DNA of 8,234 nt from Candidatus Cloacimonadota bacterium (GCA_016931665.1 JAFGEH010000205.1:1-8234); one strand, 5' to 3'. Positions 1 through 7,294 are shown, counted from the stretch's first letter. Numbers and translations: made by a program. Notes: generated by a model from the sequence alone, not told the origin.

Positions 1-54
1 AAATACTTAATTTTTCTTTTACCTGTCAAATATTTTCCCTGTCAACCAGACCTT
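1..54. repeat. Non-coding left edge with two direct CCTGTCAA repeats
   Basis: This stretch follows the stop of the minus-strand histidine kinase and holds no ORF. It carries two identical 8-mers, CCTGTCAA at 22-29 and 38-45, spaced 16 bp apart. Read on the minus strand each gives TTGACAGG, a perfect -35-like hexamer pointing off the left edge. They may belong to the promoter or operator of a gene that starts outside the window. No clear -10 box is visible at the right distance before the edge, and there is no hairpin that would end kinase transcription. Confidence 0.35.
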
Positions 55-1098
55 TCAAACCGACCGGTTGTGAGACTGATCGACAGCAGGTATAGCAATA
101 AAGAAAGTTGTCCCTCTGTTCAACTCAGATTCAACCCAGATCCTGCCATTGTTCTTTTCAATAAATTCCCGGCAGATGATCAATCCTAAACCTGTTCCCT
201 TCTCATTATCTGTGCCATAGGTTGTGAAATTAGTTGTTATATCGAAGAGTTTCGGAATATTACCGGGTGCAATGCCGATGCCTGAGTCGGCAACAGAAAT
301 TATTATTTCTTTTTCTTCCTTACTGGCTGTCAGGCGAATCGTACCGTCTTCGGGAGTAAATTTGATAGCATTGGACAGTAGATTTCTGATAATGGTAGAT
401 ATCATGTTTTCATCAGCATAAGCCTGAATTCCGGGATCAACTTCATTTATCAGGGTGATGTTCTTGGCCCGGGCATTCTCGTTCATCAGCAGAAAATTCT
501 CGTGAATTAGGCGATAGATATCAATTTCTTCCGGGAAAATATCCAGAGTGCCAATTTGAGATCGGGACCACTGCAGGAGGTTTTGCAGAAGGGCATGAGT
601 CCTTTTGGCAGAGTTATTTATCCTTATGATGAAATCCTGGATCTTAGCCGGGGGCAGGTTTTCATAATCATGCCGGAGGAGGCTGGAAAAATTCAGCAGA
701 GTGCCGAAAGGATTCTTCAAATCATGGGCAATCAACGAAAAAAGCCTGTCCTTGGAGGCATTTATCTGCAGCAGGGATTCCTCGGAATCTTTTAGTTTCT
801 GTTGAGTCTGGATCATATATTGAAAATGTTTTTTTATGAACATAGTGCCCAGGAAAACCAACAGTGATATTACCAGACCCAGAATTTCATTACTCAGGAC
901 TGCCTGATAATCCGGTTTCTGGATCATCAGCACCAAAGTAATTATACGGCGGAACAGCATCAATAAGAAAGCAGTCGAGATCATCATCCAACCGATCTTT
1001 CGGCCGGAGAGTCTGACCATGATCAAGGCATACACGGCAGTTGCCAGTTGTAAAAGAATTGCCAATAAGACAATAATCAGAGATATATTAATACTCAT
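55..1098 (-). CDS. Membrane-bound sensor histidine kinase
   Basis: This is a 347-residue sensor kinase that should autophosphorylate on a histidine and pass phosphate to a response regulator. Three hydrophobic segments (about residues 4-28, 36-59 and 70-88) anchor it in the membrane with almost no extracytoplasmic domain. A coiled-coil linker (about 90-118) follows; there is no HAMP or PAS domain. The H-box is AHDLKNP with phospho-acceptor His125. The HATPase_c domain shows the N-box (NLLSNAIKF, Asn239/Asn243), G1 box DSGIGI (271-276), F-box Phe285 and G2 box GTGLGL (301-306), so all catalytic motifs are intact. I chose ATG at 1098 over an in-frame GTG at 1125 because GAGAGG lies just upstream of the ATG, while the GTG has no Shine-Dalgarno site and abuts a promoter -10 box. 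The N-terminus may sense membrane or redox state, but the ligand cannot be read from sequence. No partner regulator lies in the window, so it is an orphan here. Confidence 0.93.
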   Translation of the reverse strand: MSINISLIIVLLAILLQLATAVYALIMVRLSGRKIGWMMISTAFLLMLFRRIITLVLMIQKPDYQAVLSNEILGLVISLLVFLGTMFIKKHFQYMIQTQQKLKDSEESLLQINASKDRLFSLIAHDLKNPFGTLLNFSSLLRHDYENLPPAKIQDFIIRINNSAKRTHALLQNLLQWSRSQIGTLDIFPEEIDIYRLIHENFLLMNENARAKNITLINEVDPGIQAYADENMISTIIRNLLSNAIKFTPEDGTIRLTASKEEKEIIISVADSGIGIAPGNIPKLFDITTNFTTYGTDNEKGTGLGLIICREFIEKNNGRIWVESELNRGTTFFIAIPAVDQSHNRSV

Positions 1099-1126
1099 TC
1101 GCCTCTCTTGCTGAATTCTATTCACT

Positions 1127-1155
1127 ATTCTGCCAGGTCAATTTATTGATGTCAA
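1127..1155 (-). promoter_or_regulatory. Candidate sigma70-type promoter for the histidine kinase
   Basis: On the minus strand a perfect TTGACA (1155 to 1150) is followed after exactly 17 bp by CAGAAT (1132 to 1127), which matches four of six positions of TATAAT. Transcription would begin near 1120. That is downstream of the alternative GTG at 1125 and about 22 bases ahead of the ATG at 1098, with GAGAGG in between. The arrangement is self-consistent, but it is a motif match only. Confidence 0.5.
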
Positions 1156-1258
1156 TAATTTTGTCTTTCTTCCTGAAGCCTGATATATGTAATTATCTAA
1201 AGCAGAGTTGCTAAGAGCCAATAATTTTTGTAGAATCAGATTTTACTCTGGAATTTTT

Positions 1259-1287
1259 TTGACAATAATATCTCCCATGTAAATCTT
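1259..1287 (+). promoter_or_regulatory. Candidate promoter for the TerB-like gene
   Basis: A T-rich stretch ends in a perfect TTGACA (1259-1264). No good TATAAT follows at 16-18 bp; the best candidates are TAAATC or TAAATCTT at 1280. The latter loosely resembles the TAnnTTTG -7 element of Bacteroidota promoters, with a TTG about 18 bp ahead. The leader from here to the start would be roughly 35-45 bases and ends in a strong AGGAGAGGGA ribosome site at 1321-1330. Confidence 0.35.
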
Positions 1288-1330
1288 AACCTCAGTTTTC
1301 CAGTCAGATAAATGAACGGGAGGAGAGGGA

Positions 1331-2029
1331 ATGTCTGAAAAGATTGGCAGTTATTTTGTTAATGAACGTTTTTCATTCATCATTCAGAACGATAAGCGGG
1401 GCAGCAAAGTTGGGAAGCTCACAGATCTGAATACCGGCGAGGTTCTGGCTGATAATATGTACCAGAAAGTACTGCCGGAGCATGTAGAGAACCTGATGCA
1501 GGCAGTCCGGATTATTATTAACGCTGCCTGGCAGGATGGAAAGATCTCACCCGAAGAGAAAAAGGCTTTTAACCTGGCATTCAAAGACGTTAATTTCTCC
1601 GACAAGCAGCAGCAGGTTATCAAGGCTGAATTCCGAAACCCTACACCGATTGCGAAACTATTGAAAAACATCAGGACCAGGGAAGAAAAACTGCTTATTC
1701 TGGAAACAAGTTTGCTGCTGATAATTGCCGATAATGAATTCCATCCCAAGGAAAAAGAGTTTATCGAACTGCTGGTGAAAAAGTTCGATCTTGATTGTGA
1801 AGATTTTGCCTTACTTTATAATATTCTTCCTTCCATGGTAAAAAAATATATCCTCAAAGAGAGGATCCATGAAACATTGGCTATCAATGAGCAGGAGATC
1901 AAAATTCTCGATAAATTCAGCAACAAAGCCAAAAAGGAAGATAAAATCAATCATTCCATAGTGTATCAGCAATTTCTCAATAACTGGAAAAATCGGAGTA
2001 CCCGTTACCTGAGAAAGAGTATATATTAA
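1331..2029 (+). CDS. TerB-like domain protein of unknown function
   Basis: This is a 232-residue soluble protein without signal peptide or membrane segment. Residues 1-45 look beta-rich (short alternating segments with N-D, G-E turns). Residues about 52-160 are helical and carry two spaced TerB/DjlA-like signatures: WQDGKISPEEK (67-77) and IADNEFHPKEKEF (132-144). Both have the acidic pair and downstream Glu of the family's ADGxIxxxE motif. TerB-like domains are thought to bind metal or act as regulatory modules near membranes; which role applies here cannot be told. The tail (about 195-232) is basic and rich in Lys, Arg and Asn. The start is firm because AGGAGAGGGA abuts the ATG. No ter-operon genes (terC, terD) or J-domain accompany it, so tellurite resistance should not be inferred. 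It is transcribed alone and away from the kinase. Confidence 0.72.
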   Translation: MSEKIGSYFVNERFSFIIQNDKRGSKVGKLTDLNTGEVLADNMYQKVLPEHVENLMQAVRIIINAAWQDGKISPEEKKAFNLAFKDVNFSDKQQQVIKAEFRNPTPIAKLLKNIRTREEKLLILETSLLLIIADNEFHPKEKEFIELLVKKFDLDCEDFALLYNILPSMVKKYILKERIHETLAINEQEIKILDKFSNKAKKEDKINHSIVYQQFLNNWKNRSTRYLRKSIY

Positions 2030-2037
2030 TTGTTTTC

Positions 2038-2051
2038 AAACAGTACTGTTT
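2038..2051. repeat. 14-bp perfect palindrome between convergent genes
   Basis: The sequence AAACAGTACTGTTT lies in the 41-bp gap between the stops of the TerB-like gene and the convergent EamA-like gene. It could fold as a 5-bp stem with a GTAC loop and might serve as a weak bidirectional terminator. The stem is AT-rich and lacks a clean U-run on either side, so a binding site for a dimeric protein, or chance, is also possible. Confidence 0.35.
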
Positions 2052-2070
2052 CCAGGTGGAACGGTCTGGT

Positions 2071-2886
2071 TCAAATATTCAGCAGTATAATACCAATTAT
2101 CAGCATTAAGATTCCCCAGCGTTCTCTGATCCTGTATTTCTTCTTCCATAAAAAGATGTCTGTCAGGAAGCAGAGAGCAACAACTCCTGCTGCAAATAGG
2201 GGATAGACAACGGCAGCCGGTACCGATTCCAGAGCACCCAGAAAGAATCTGGTTGTCATCTGATTCGGGATGCCCAGAATCATTCCGTATATGAAATATC
2301 TGAGGTTGAAGCTTCTTCGCTTCTGAAAAACCAGAATCAGGTTGCCTGAAAAAGCTGCTGCGAAAAGTATAATCATGAACAAACCCGGTTGCTGTGATCC
2401 TGTTTCATCATATAGTTTCAGTATGGTATCTGTAACACCGGTTATTACAAACAGTATAACAAGCCAGAAGAAGTTCTGATAGGACCTGGCGTTGGTGAGG
2501 AAGATAAAAGCAGCCAGAACGGTCACTATTCCCAGATAAGCAGCGGAGCCGATCTTTTCGCTGAACAGTACAAGGGATACAAAAGTGGGAATGATCAGGG
2601 ATACTCGCATCATGCCTGCACTCAGGGATAATCCATTCTGGGTGATATTTTTCTGATAGATCAGAAAATTCACCAGAAAGAAAATCCCTCCCAGGCCGCC
2701 CAGTATCAGTTCGGCTGAACCAATACGGGAAAGAGAATGCTCATTTGTGGCCAGACTGAAGATAGTGGCCAGGAAGTAATTACCCAGAAAAATTAACAGG
2801 ATGTCCCTTCTCGGATCTCTTTTGAACAGGATCAGAAGATTACCGATCAGGGCAGAACAGAGAATACTGAGGCTCAGCTGCCACAT
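2071..2886 (-). CDS. DMT-superfamily (EamA-like) permease
   Basis: This 271-residue integral membrane protein has about ten hydrophobic segments and fits the 10-TM drug/metabolite transporter fold, made of two five-helix halves. The end of the first half, SAGMMRVSLIIPTFVSLVLF then SEK (residues 89-111) followed by a helix to about 130, is typical of EamA domains. The second half repeats the pattern (SVPAAVVYPLFAAGVVALCF, 221-240, then helices to the C-terminus), though the usual glutamate after the second helix is replaced by a WKKK stretch at 247-250. Members move amino acids, nucleotides, sugars or other small metabolites; the substrate is not readable here. The ATG shares one base with the TGA of the upstream TauE-like gene (TGATG), so translation is probably coupled. 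Only a weak GGAT lies upstream as its own ribosome site. It ends 41 bp from the convergent TerB-like gene. Confidence 0.8.
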   Translation of the reverse strand: MWQLSLSILCSALIGNLLILFKRDPRRDILLIFLGNYFLATIFSLATNEHSLSRIGSAELILGGLGGIFFLVNFLIYQKNITQNGLSLSAGMMRVSLIIPTFVSLVLFSEKIGSAAYLGIVTVLAAFIFLTNARSYQNFFWLVILFVITGVTDTILKLYDETGSQQPGLFMIILFAAAFSGNLILVFQKRRSFNLRYFIYGMILGIPNQMTTRFFLGALESVPAAVVYPLFAAGVVALCFLTDIFLWKKKYRIRERWGILMLIIGIILLNI

Positions 2887-3635
2887 CAGAATAATCCGAT
2901 CAGATCCAGAATGCCGAATAACTTCAGGCAGGCTAACAGTATGGCTATCAGTAGTATATAACGCACGAAACGCTCTCCGTGAGAGATGGCGGAATGTACT
3001 CCCAGATAGGCCCCCAGCATATTACCCAGAGATAGAATCAATCCGTATTTCCAGATTATTTTTCCTGACAGGGCGAAGATCAGGACAGCCAGGCTTGTAT
3101 AACAGAGTATGATGAAAACTTTCACAGCATTGGCCCGGATCAGGTCGAATTCCTCCACTAGATTGAGGGTTGCCAGGAAAATAAACCCGACTCCCACTTG
3201 GATGAATCCTCCATAAAAGCCAACCATGAGAAAAATAATTATTTCTAGCCAGCGAGGCAACCTCTTGGTCAGGAAATTTCTGGTTTTTTGCGGCCTGAAT
3301 ATCAGGATGAGAAGGCCGATCATGATCAAACCCAGGATGCGATCGAACAGCGCAGAATCGATTTTCACAGCAAAAAAAGCACCAGCAAGAGCGCCCAGAG
3401 AAGCTGCTATGGTTATATGGATGATAGGTTTGATAATTAATTGCCTGTGATGGTGGAATTTAAGAACTCCAGTCATATTCTGCAGCAGGATGGCAACCCG
3501 GTTAGTAGCATTAGCCATGGGAGATGGTATGCCTGCCATTATTAGGACCGGTAAAGCTAGAATGGAACCACCGCCGGCCAGAGTATTCAGGAATCCCGCT
3601 ATAATGCCGGTCAGGAAAATCAGAATATATACCAT
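2886..3635 (-). CDS. TauE/SafE-family (DUF81) membrane permease
   Basis: This 249-residue permease has about eight hydrophobic segments and a family-typical length. The first half carries GFLNTLAGGGSILALPVLI (14-32) followed by ANATNRVA (41-48), the hallmark start of TauE/SafE proteins. The second half carries the related GFYGGFIQVGVGFIFL (139-154) and RANAVKV (167-173), showing the internal duplication. Relatives export sulfite, sulfoacetate or other small anions; it resembles the YfcA-type branch, whose substrates are mostly unknown. There is no sulfur-metabolism gene nearby to support sulfite. The start at 3635 is supported by GGAG nine bases upstream (plus-strand 3645-3648). It is the first gene of a two-gene operon with the DMT-type permease, overlapping by one base. 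Confidence 0.88.
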   Translation of the reverse strand: MVYILIFLTGIIAGFLNTLAGGGSILALPVLIMAGIPSPMANATNRVAILLQNMTGVLKFHHHRQLIIKPIIHITIAASLGALAGAFFAVKIDSALFDRILGLIMIGLLILIFRPQKTRNFLTKRLPRWLEIIIFLMVGFYGGFIQVGVGFIFLATLNLVEEFDLIRANAVKVFIILCYTSLAVLIFALSGKIIWKYGLILSLGNMLGAYLGVHSAISHGERFVRYILLIAILLACLKLFGILDLIGLF

Positions 3636-3682
3636 CTTAGGCTTCTCCAGTTTTTCCCTTCTTTTTTTTTAAGTTATTCCTG

Positions 3683-3711
3683 ATTGTCAAATGATAAGTA
3701 AGCACTGTCAA
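3683..3711 (-). promoter_or_regulatory. Candidate promoter for the permease operon
   Basis: On the minus strand TTGACA (3711 to 3706) is followed after 17 bp by GACAAT (3688 to 3683), a four-of-six match to TATAAT. A second TTGACA at 3690 to 3685 overlaps this -10 region. Transcription would then run through an A-rich leader (the plus strand has nine T at 3662-3670) into the TauE-like gene. The match is by eye only. Confidence 0.4.
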
Positions 3712-3725
3712 TTGTGTATTGACAG
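3705..3725. repeat. Inverted repeat in the divergent intergenic region
   Basis: Perfect 8-bp arms, CTGTCAAT (3705-3712) and ATTGACAG (3718-3725), flank a 5-base centre TGTGT. Each arm contains a TTGACA hexamer facing outward, one toward the permease operon and one toward the TPR gene. It may be back-to-back -35 boxes, or an operator for a dimeric regulator controlling both directions. No good -10 box follows the rightward arm at 16-18 bp; a TATGAT at 3757-3762 lies too far away to pair with it. The rest of the 149-bp gap holds only the T-tract. Confidence 0.5.
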
Positions 3726-3774
3726 CCGGATGGGTTTATTAAGGATTGATTTCAGATATGATGCTTTTTCTGGC

Positions 3775-3780
3775 AGGAGG
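3775..3780 (+). promoter_or_regulatory. Ribosome binding site fixing the TPR gene start
   Basis: AGGAGG lies four bases before GTG at 3785. Translation from that GTG gives a textbook signal peptide. The longest open frame begins further upstream with TTG at 3746, which would bury the signal peptide behind 13 extra residues and place an SD-like AAGGA directly against the start. The GTG is therefore preferred. Confidence 0.85.
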
Positions 3781-3784
3781 CTAC

Positions 3785-6700
3785 GTGAAAAAATTATATA
3801 TTTTGCTTTTGTTTATCGTTCTCATTCCTGGCCTGAGGGCAGATCTGAGATTTGCCAGGGACCTGTTCGAAAACGGTTTATGGGATGAGTCGATTGCCGA
3901 GTTTCAGAAAGTTATTGATGAGGCTCCAACTTCTCCCGAGGCCGAGTCCTCACTGCTTTATATCGGGGAAGCTTATCAGAACCTGCAGCATTATGAGGAG
4001 GCAGAAGCCAGTTTCAGAAAATTGCTGGAAGGATATCCTCTCAGCAGTCTTCGGGATCGGGCACTGGCTTATCTGGCTGATGTTCAGGCTCAGCAGGGCA
4101 AGTTCCAGCAGGCGGTTGGTAACTACCGTATGCTCCTGGACCAGTTCCCTCTTACAGAAAACGCCAAAAATGCTTTGAAATCTTATCTCTCAGCTCTTTT
4201 TGAAGCAGGCAGCTACCAGCAGGTTATCAATATCGGACCCGGGCTTATAAAGAATTATACCGATAGTAAACAGATTCCTGAATTGCTGTTAATTATGGCT
4301 CGTAGTCATGAAAAGCTGGGTCAGCAAACAGAAATGGAAGAAATCCTCAATCGTTTGCAAAAGGAGTATCCCGAACATCCGGCTTACTGGGAGAGTTTGA
4401 GAATTAAGGCCGGGTACCTGGAAAAGCATAAAAGAGATCCTGAATTGATCGCTTTTCTAGAACAGGTTCTGCAAAAATCTGTTCCCCGTCATCAGGAAGA
4501 AATCCTCGGTTATCAGCTGGCTCAGTTGTATCTGAAACAGCAGAATTTTCAAGAGGCTTATCAGCTTCTGAGCAAACTTAAGGAAAAATTCAATCATTCC
4601 GGATCTTATGCCGATTATCTGACAGATCTTGCTTATACCAGATTGAAACTGGCCAGATATGAAGAATTAATTGATGAGCCTGATCCCGGCAAACCACTGC
4701 AGGCCAGCCAACGCCGGGATGAATACATGTATTATATCGCCGAAGCCTATTTTCATCTTCAGGATTATCAGTCAGCTGACAATCTTCTTACACAGTTGCT
4801 GACCACCAGTGACACGATGACCGCTTACCAGGCCGGATTCCTCCAGGCATCCCTTCAGGCAGCTACTGGTCGTTATCAGCTAGCTGTTGATAAATTTCTA
4901 AACTTATTAAACAATCCTCACTCCGATCAACTGGATATATATCGGGAGGTTGGCAGAATTTATAAAGAGGGGATCCGGGATTATCAGCAGGCTGTGAAAT
5001 ACTTACAACTGGCTTTACTGGGAAATCCTGCTGTCCGGCAGCAGGCGGAAATCGTTAACTTGATCTCTGAAAGCTATGAAAGCATGGGAGATTATCAATC
5101 CGCCCTGCAAGTGCTCGAACAGCTGACATCCGTAACTTCCCTGGAACAACAGGTCCAGCAGGAAATTGAGTTAAGGCGAAAATATCTTCATCATTACCGT
5201 GTTAAGGATTTTGAGTCGGGATTCTATTCCTTACTGGAGGCATTATCTTCTTATCTGCAGACAGGAGAACAGGAAACCCTCAACATGAATATTTTAAATA
5301 TTTTATCACGGGATCTGAAAGATCACCGAAGAGCATTGGAACTGCTGTCCGGTAAAGCAGATGATGAATCCTGCTATCTTCGGGCCCGGCTATATCTTAA
5401 ATCAGCTGCCCGTTATCTGGCCGAAGATAAACAGATGACTGCTGAACAGGAAATAGAATCAGCTCTTGATGCTATTCAAATTCTGGATGAAGAAATTTAT
5501 CACAACTGGCAGCAGGATATTAGCTTACAATCGGAACTCCTGTTATTGGTAAAAATAGACAGTGCTTTTTCTTCCCGCCTGGAAAACCATCTTCAGCTCT
5601 ATCCTGAATCTGCCTACGCCAATAACTTCCGGCTTGCCCTGATTGATTATTACCGCAATAATAACCGCTCTATGGAAGCTTTGACGCATCTGGAAAATCT
5701 GAGTCTGGATGACGAAATTATGCCCCTGGACTATTATCGTGCTAAACTGCAGCTGGCAGAGTATTACTACCGAATGGATGATGATGAGAATGCCGTACGT
5801 AATTATACTTTGGCCGAGAAACAACTCAGTCTGAATTATCCCTCAGAATATTTTCATTATGCTGTAGCTCTCAGTCAGACAGGGGATAGGAACAGGGCTG
5901 TCGACATGCTGATTTTTCTGGTGAATAATGCCCGAGTTTTTCCCGATTACCAAATCGCCGTTAAATTTCTGACGGAATTACTGGAGGAGCAGGAACGGTT
6001 TGCCGAAGCTGTGCATTATTATCAGTTGATCCCCGAAAATGACCGTGATACGGAATTCTATACCCGCCTGGCCGGACTCTATAAAATACTGGGGGATAAG
6101 GAACAGGCCAAATATGCTTTGCTGCATATTGAAGATAAGACTGAAAATATTTTGCGGGACCTGGCTTATCTGCAGTATGAAACCGCTGATATTGCTATGG
6201 CTTCCTATTCCTTTCAGAAATTGACCGAAATGAACAACGCAAAACTCGAGTATTACGATATGCTGGGGCATATTGCCTTTATACAGAAACAATTTTTGGC
6301 TGCTGCCGAGAATTATAAAGTAGTTGTTGATAAAATTGAGCAGGATTTAAAAAGTTACAAAAATATCCGCCAATTGGGCAGGGAAAATATCATATCTCTC
6401 TACCGGATAGGGAACAGACCCAAAGCCGAAGCGCTGATCAGGAAATTTGATTCCTTCCTGATCGAGGATGACAGACATCATGTATTGCAGGCTGAAGCCC
6501 TGTACTATCTTGAAATGGATCCGAAGCAGGCTGAAAAGAAGTTCAACGATCTGCTCAAGACTAACAATCTCAGCTCCAGTATCAGAGAGGAGAGTCATTT
6601 CTGGAGAGGTGTAGCCAGGCTTGAGCAAAACAGGATCTCCGAAGCGGAGGAAGACTTCCTGATCGTCCGGGCTTCAAACGATCAGAATCTGCGTAATCAG

Positions 6701-7291
6701 GCGGATCTGAAATTAGGTTCCATCAAATTCTCACAGGGAGATTACCAGGGGGCTTTAGGCCATTATTACAGTGTCATAGAACACGATCGGGAAGGAGAAT
6801 TGGCCTGGACTGCCGCCAGCAATTTTGCCTTTGTCTGTAAGACCATTGGTTCCTGGCAGCAGGCTGTTGCCGCCTATGAGATTATTCTGGAAAGGTGGGG
6901 CGATCAGGATCTGCAGGGTGAAACCCTGTTCAATATTGCTTATTGCCATTTACGTGATAAACAATACCAGTCGGCTATCGAAATCTTTAACCGCTGTCTT
7001 GCCCTGCTGCCCTCCCGGGAGATTCAGGCGGAAGCACAATACTGGATCGGTGAATCCTACCTTAATCTGGGAGATAGAGAAAATGCCGTAACTGAATTCT
7101 TGAAAGTAAGTTATAACTATTCCGAATTCACCAACTGGGCCGCCTCGGCAGAACTCAGTGCTGCCGAGGTTTATTTTTCCAGCGGTGATTATGATAAATC
7201 ACGGCGGCTCTTTGAAAGGGTGATCAGTAAATATGGAGAAACAAGCCAATGGGGTACCGAAGCCAGAAAAAAACTTCAGAACTGGAACTGA
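3785..7291 (+). CDS. Giant secreted tetratricopeptide-repeat protein
   Basis: This protein of about 1168 residues begins with a Sec signal peptide: Lys-Lys, a hydrophobic core (4-15), and PGLRA ending at Ala19 as the probable cleavage site. There is no lipobox cysteine, so a soluble periplasmic or surface location is expected. Essentially all the rest is TPR-like helical hairpins of 33-38 residues, more than twenty by eye. The first three (about 21-128) resemble BamD/YbgF-type repeats, with motifs such as YIGEAYQNLQHYEEAEASF. The C-terminal set is the most canonical (NIAYCHLRDKQYQSAIEIF, YWIGESYLNLGDRENAVTEF, AAEVYFSSGDYDKSRRLF). Middle repeats are degenerate. It is rich in Tyr, Gln and Leu and has no recognisable enzyme domain. 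TPR arrays serve as protein-binding scaffolds; a role in envelope assembly is plausible but only inferred. It starts at GTG with AGGAGG upstream and is followed after three bases by the EndoQ-like gene. Confidence 0.9.
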   Translation: MKKLYILLLFIVLIPGLRADLRFARDLFENGLWDESIAEFQKVIDEAPTSPEAESSLLYIGEAYQNLQHYEEAEASFRKLLEGYPLSSLRDRALAYLADVQAQQGKFQQAVGNYRMLLDQFPLTENAKNALKSYLSALFEAGSYQQVINIGPGLIKNYTDSKQIPELLLIMARSHEKLGQQTEMEEILNRLQKEYPEHPAYWESLRIKAGYLEKHKRDPELIAFLEQVLQKSVPRHQEEILGYQLAQLYLKQQNFQEAYQLLSKLKEKFNHSGSYADYLTDLAYTRLKLARYEELIDEPDPGKPLQASQRRDEYMYYIAEAYFHLQDYQSADNLLTQLLTTSDTMTAYQAGFLQASLQAATGRYQLAVDKFLNLLNNPHSDQLDIYREVGRIYKEGIRDYQQAVKYLQLALLGNPAVRQQAEIVNLISESYESMGDYQSALQVLEQLTSVTSLEQQVQQEIELRRKYLHHYRVKDFESGFYSLLEALSSYLQTGEQETLNMNILNILSRDLKDHRRALELLSGKADDESCYLRARLYLKSAARYLAEDKQMTAEQEIESALDAIQILDEEIYHNWQQDISLQSELLLLVKIDSAFSSRLENHLQLYPESAYANNFRLALIDYYRNNNRSMEALTHLENLSLDDEIMPLDYYRAKLQLAEYYYRMDDDENAVRNYTLAEKQLSLNYPSEYFHYAVALSQTGDRNRAVDMLIFLVNNARVFPDYQIAVKFLTELLEEQERFAEAVHYYQLIPENDRDTEFYTRLAGLYKILGDKEQAKYALLHIEDKTENILRDLAYLQYETADIAMASYSFQKLTEMNNAKLEYYDMLGHIAFIQKQFLAAAENYKVVVDKIEQDLKSYKNIRQLGRENIISLYRIGNRPKAEALIRKFDSFLIEDDRHHVLQAEALYYLEMDPKQAEKKFNDLLKTNNLSSSIREESHFWRGVARLEQNRISEAEEDFLIVRASNDQNLRNQADLKLGSIKFSQGDYQGALGHYYSVIEHDREGELAWTAASNFAFVCKTIGSWQQAVAAYEIILERWGDQDLQGETLFNIAYCHLRDKQYQSAIEIFNRCLALLPSREIQAEAQYWIGESYLNLGDRENAVTEFLKVSYNYSEFTNWAASAELSAAEVYFSSGDYDKSRRLFERVISKYGETSQWGTEARKKLQNWN

Positions 7292-7294
7292 TTA

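Noticed and set aside
224..795. Plus-strand open frames at 224-421 and 556-795
   Set aside because: They are antisense to the conserved catalytic and dimerisation domains of the histidine kinase, resemble no family and lack convincing ribosome sites.
1384..1749. Minus-strand 121-codon open frame
   Set aside because: It lies antisense within the TerB-like gene, whose ribosome site and motifs are clear. The Ser/Phe/Cys-rich product looks like a shadow translation.
1331..2029. Tellurite-resistance gene call
   Set aside because: Only the TerB-like fold motifs are seen; none of the other ter genes are present, so the phenotype is not supported.
3662..3670. T-tract as a terminator
   Set aside because: No GC-rich stem precedes it on either strand, and it lies in the leader of the permease operon.
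2801..3672. Plus-strand open frames at 2801-3112, 3226-3450 and 3490-3672
   Set aside because: They are antisense to the two permease genes; the products are Arg/Met-rich or low complexity with no domain.
3691..4178. Plus-strand open frames at 3691-3888 and 3852-4178
   Set aside because: They are out of frame with the signal peptide and first TPR units, which are plainly coding in the other frame.
5543..7091. Several 60-104-codon frames on both strands inside the TPR gene
   Set aside because: All overlap regions with clear TPR periodicity in the main frame and show no family resemblance.
3785..7291. BamD or YbgF/CpoB assignment for the TPR protein
   Set aside because: The repeats resemble these families locally, but the protein is several times longer, lacks a lipobox, and has no bam or tol-pal neighbours.
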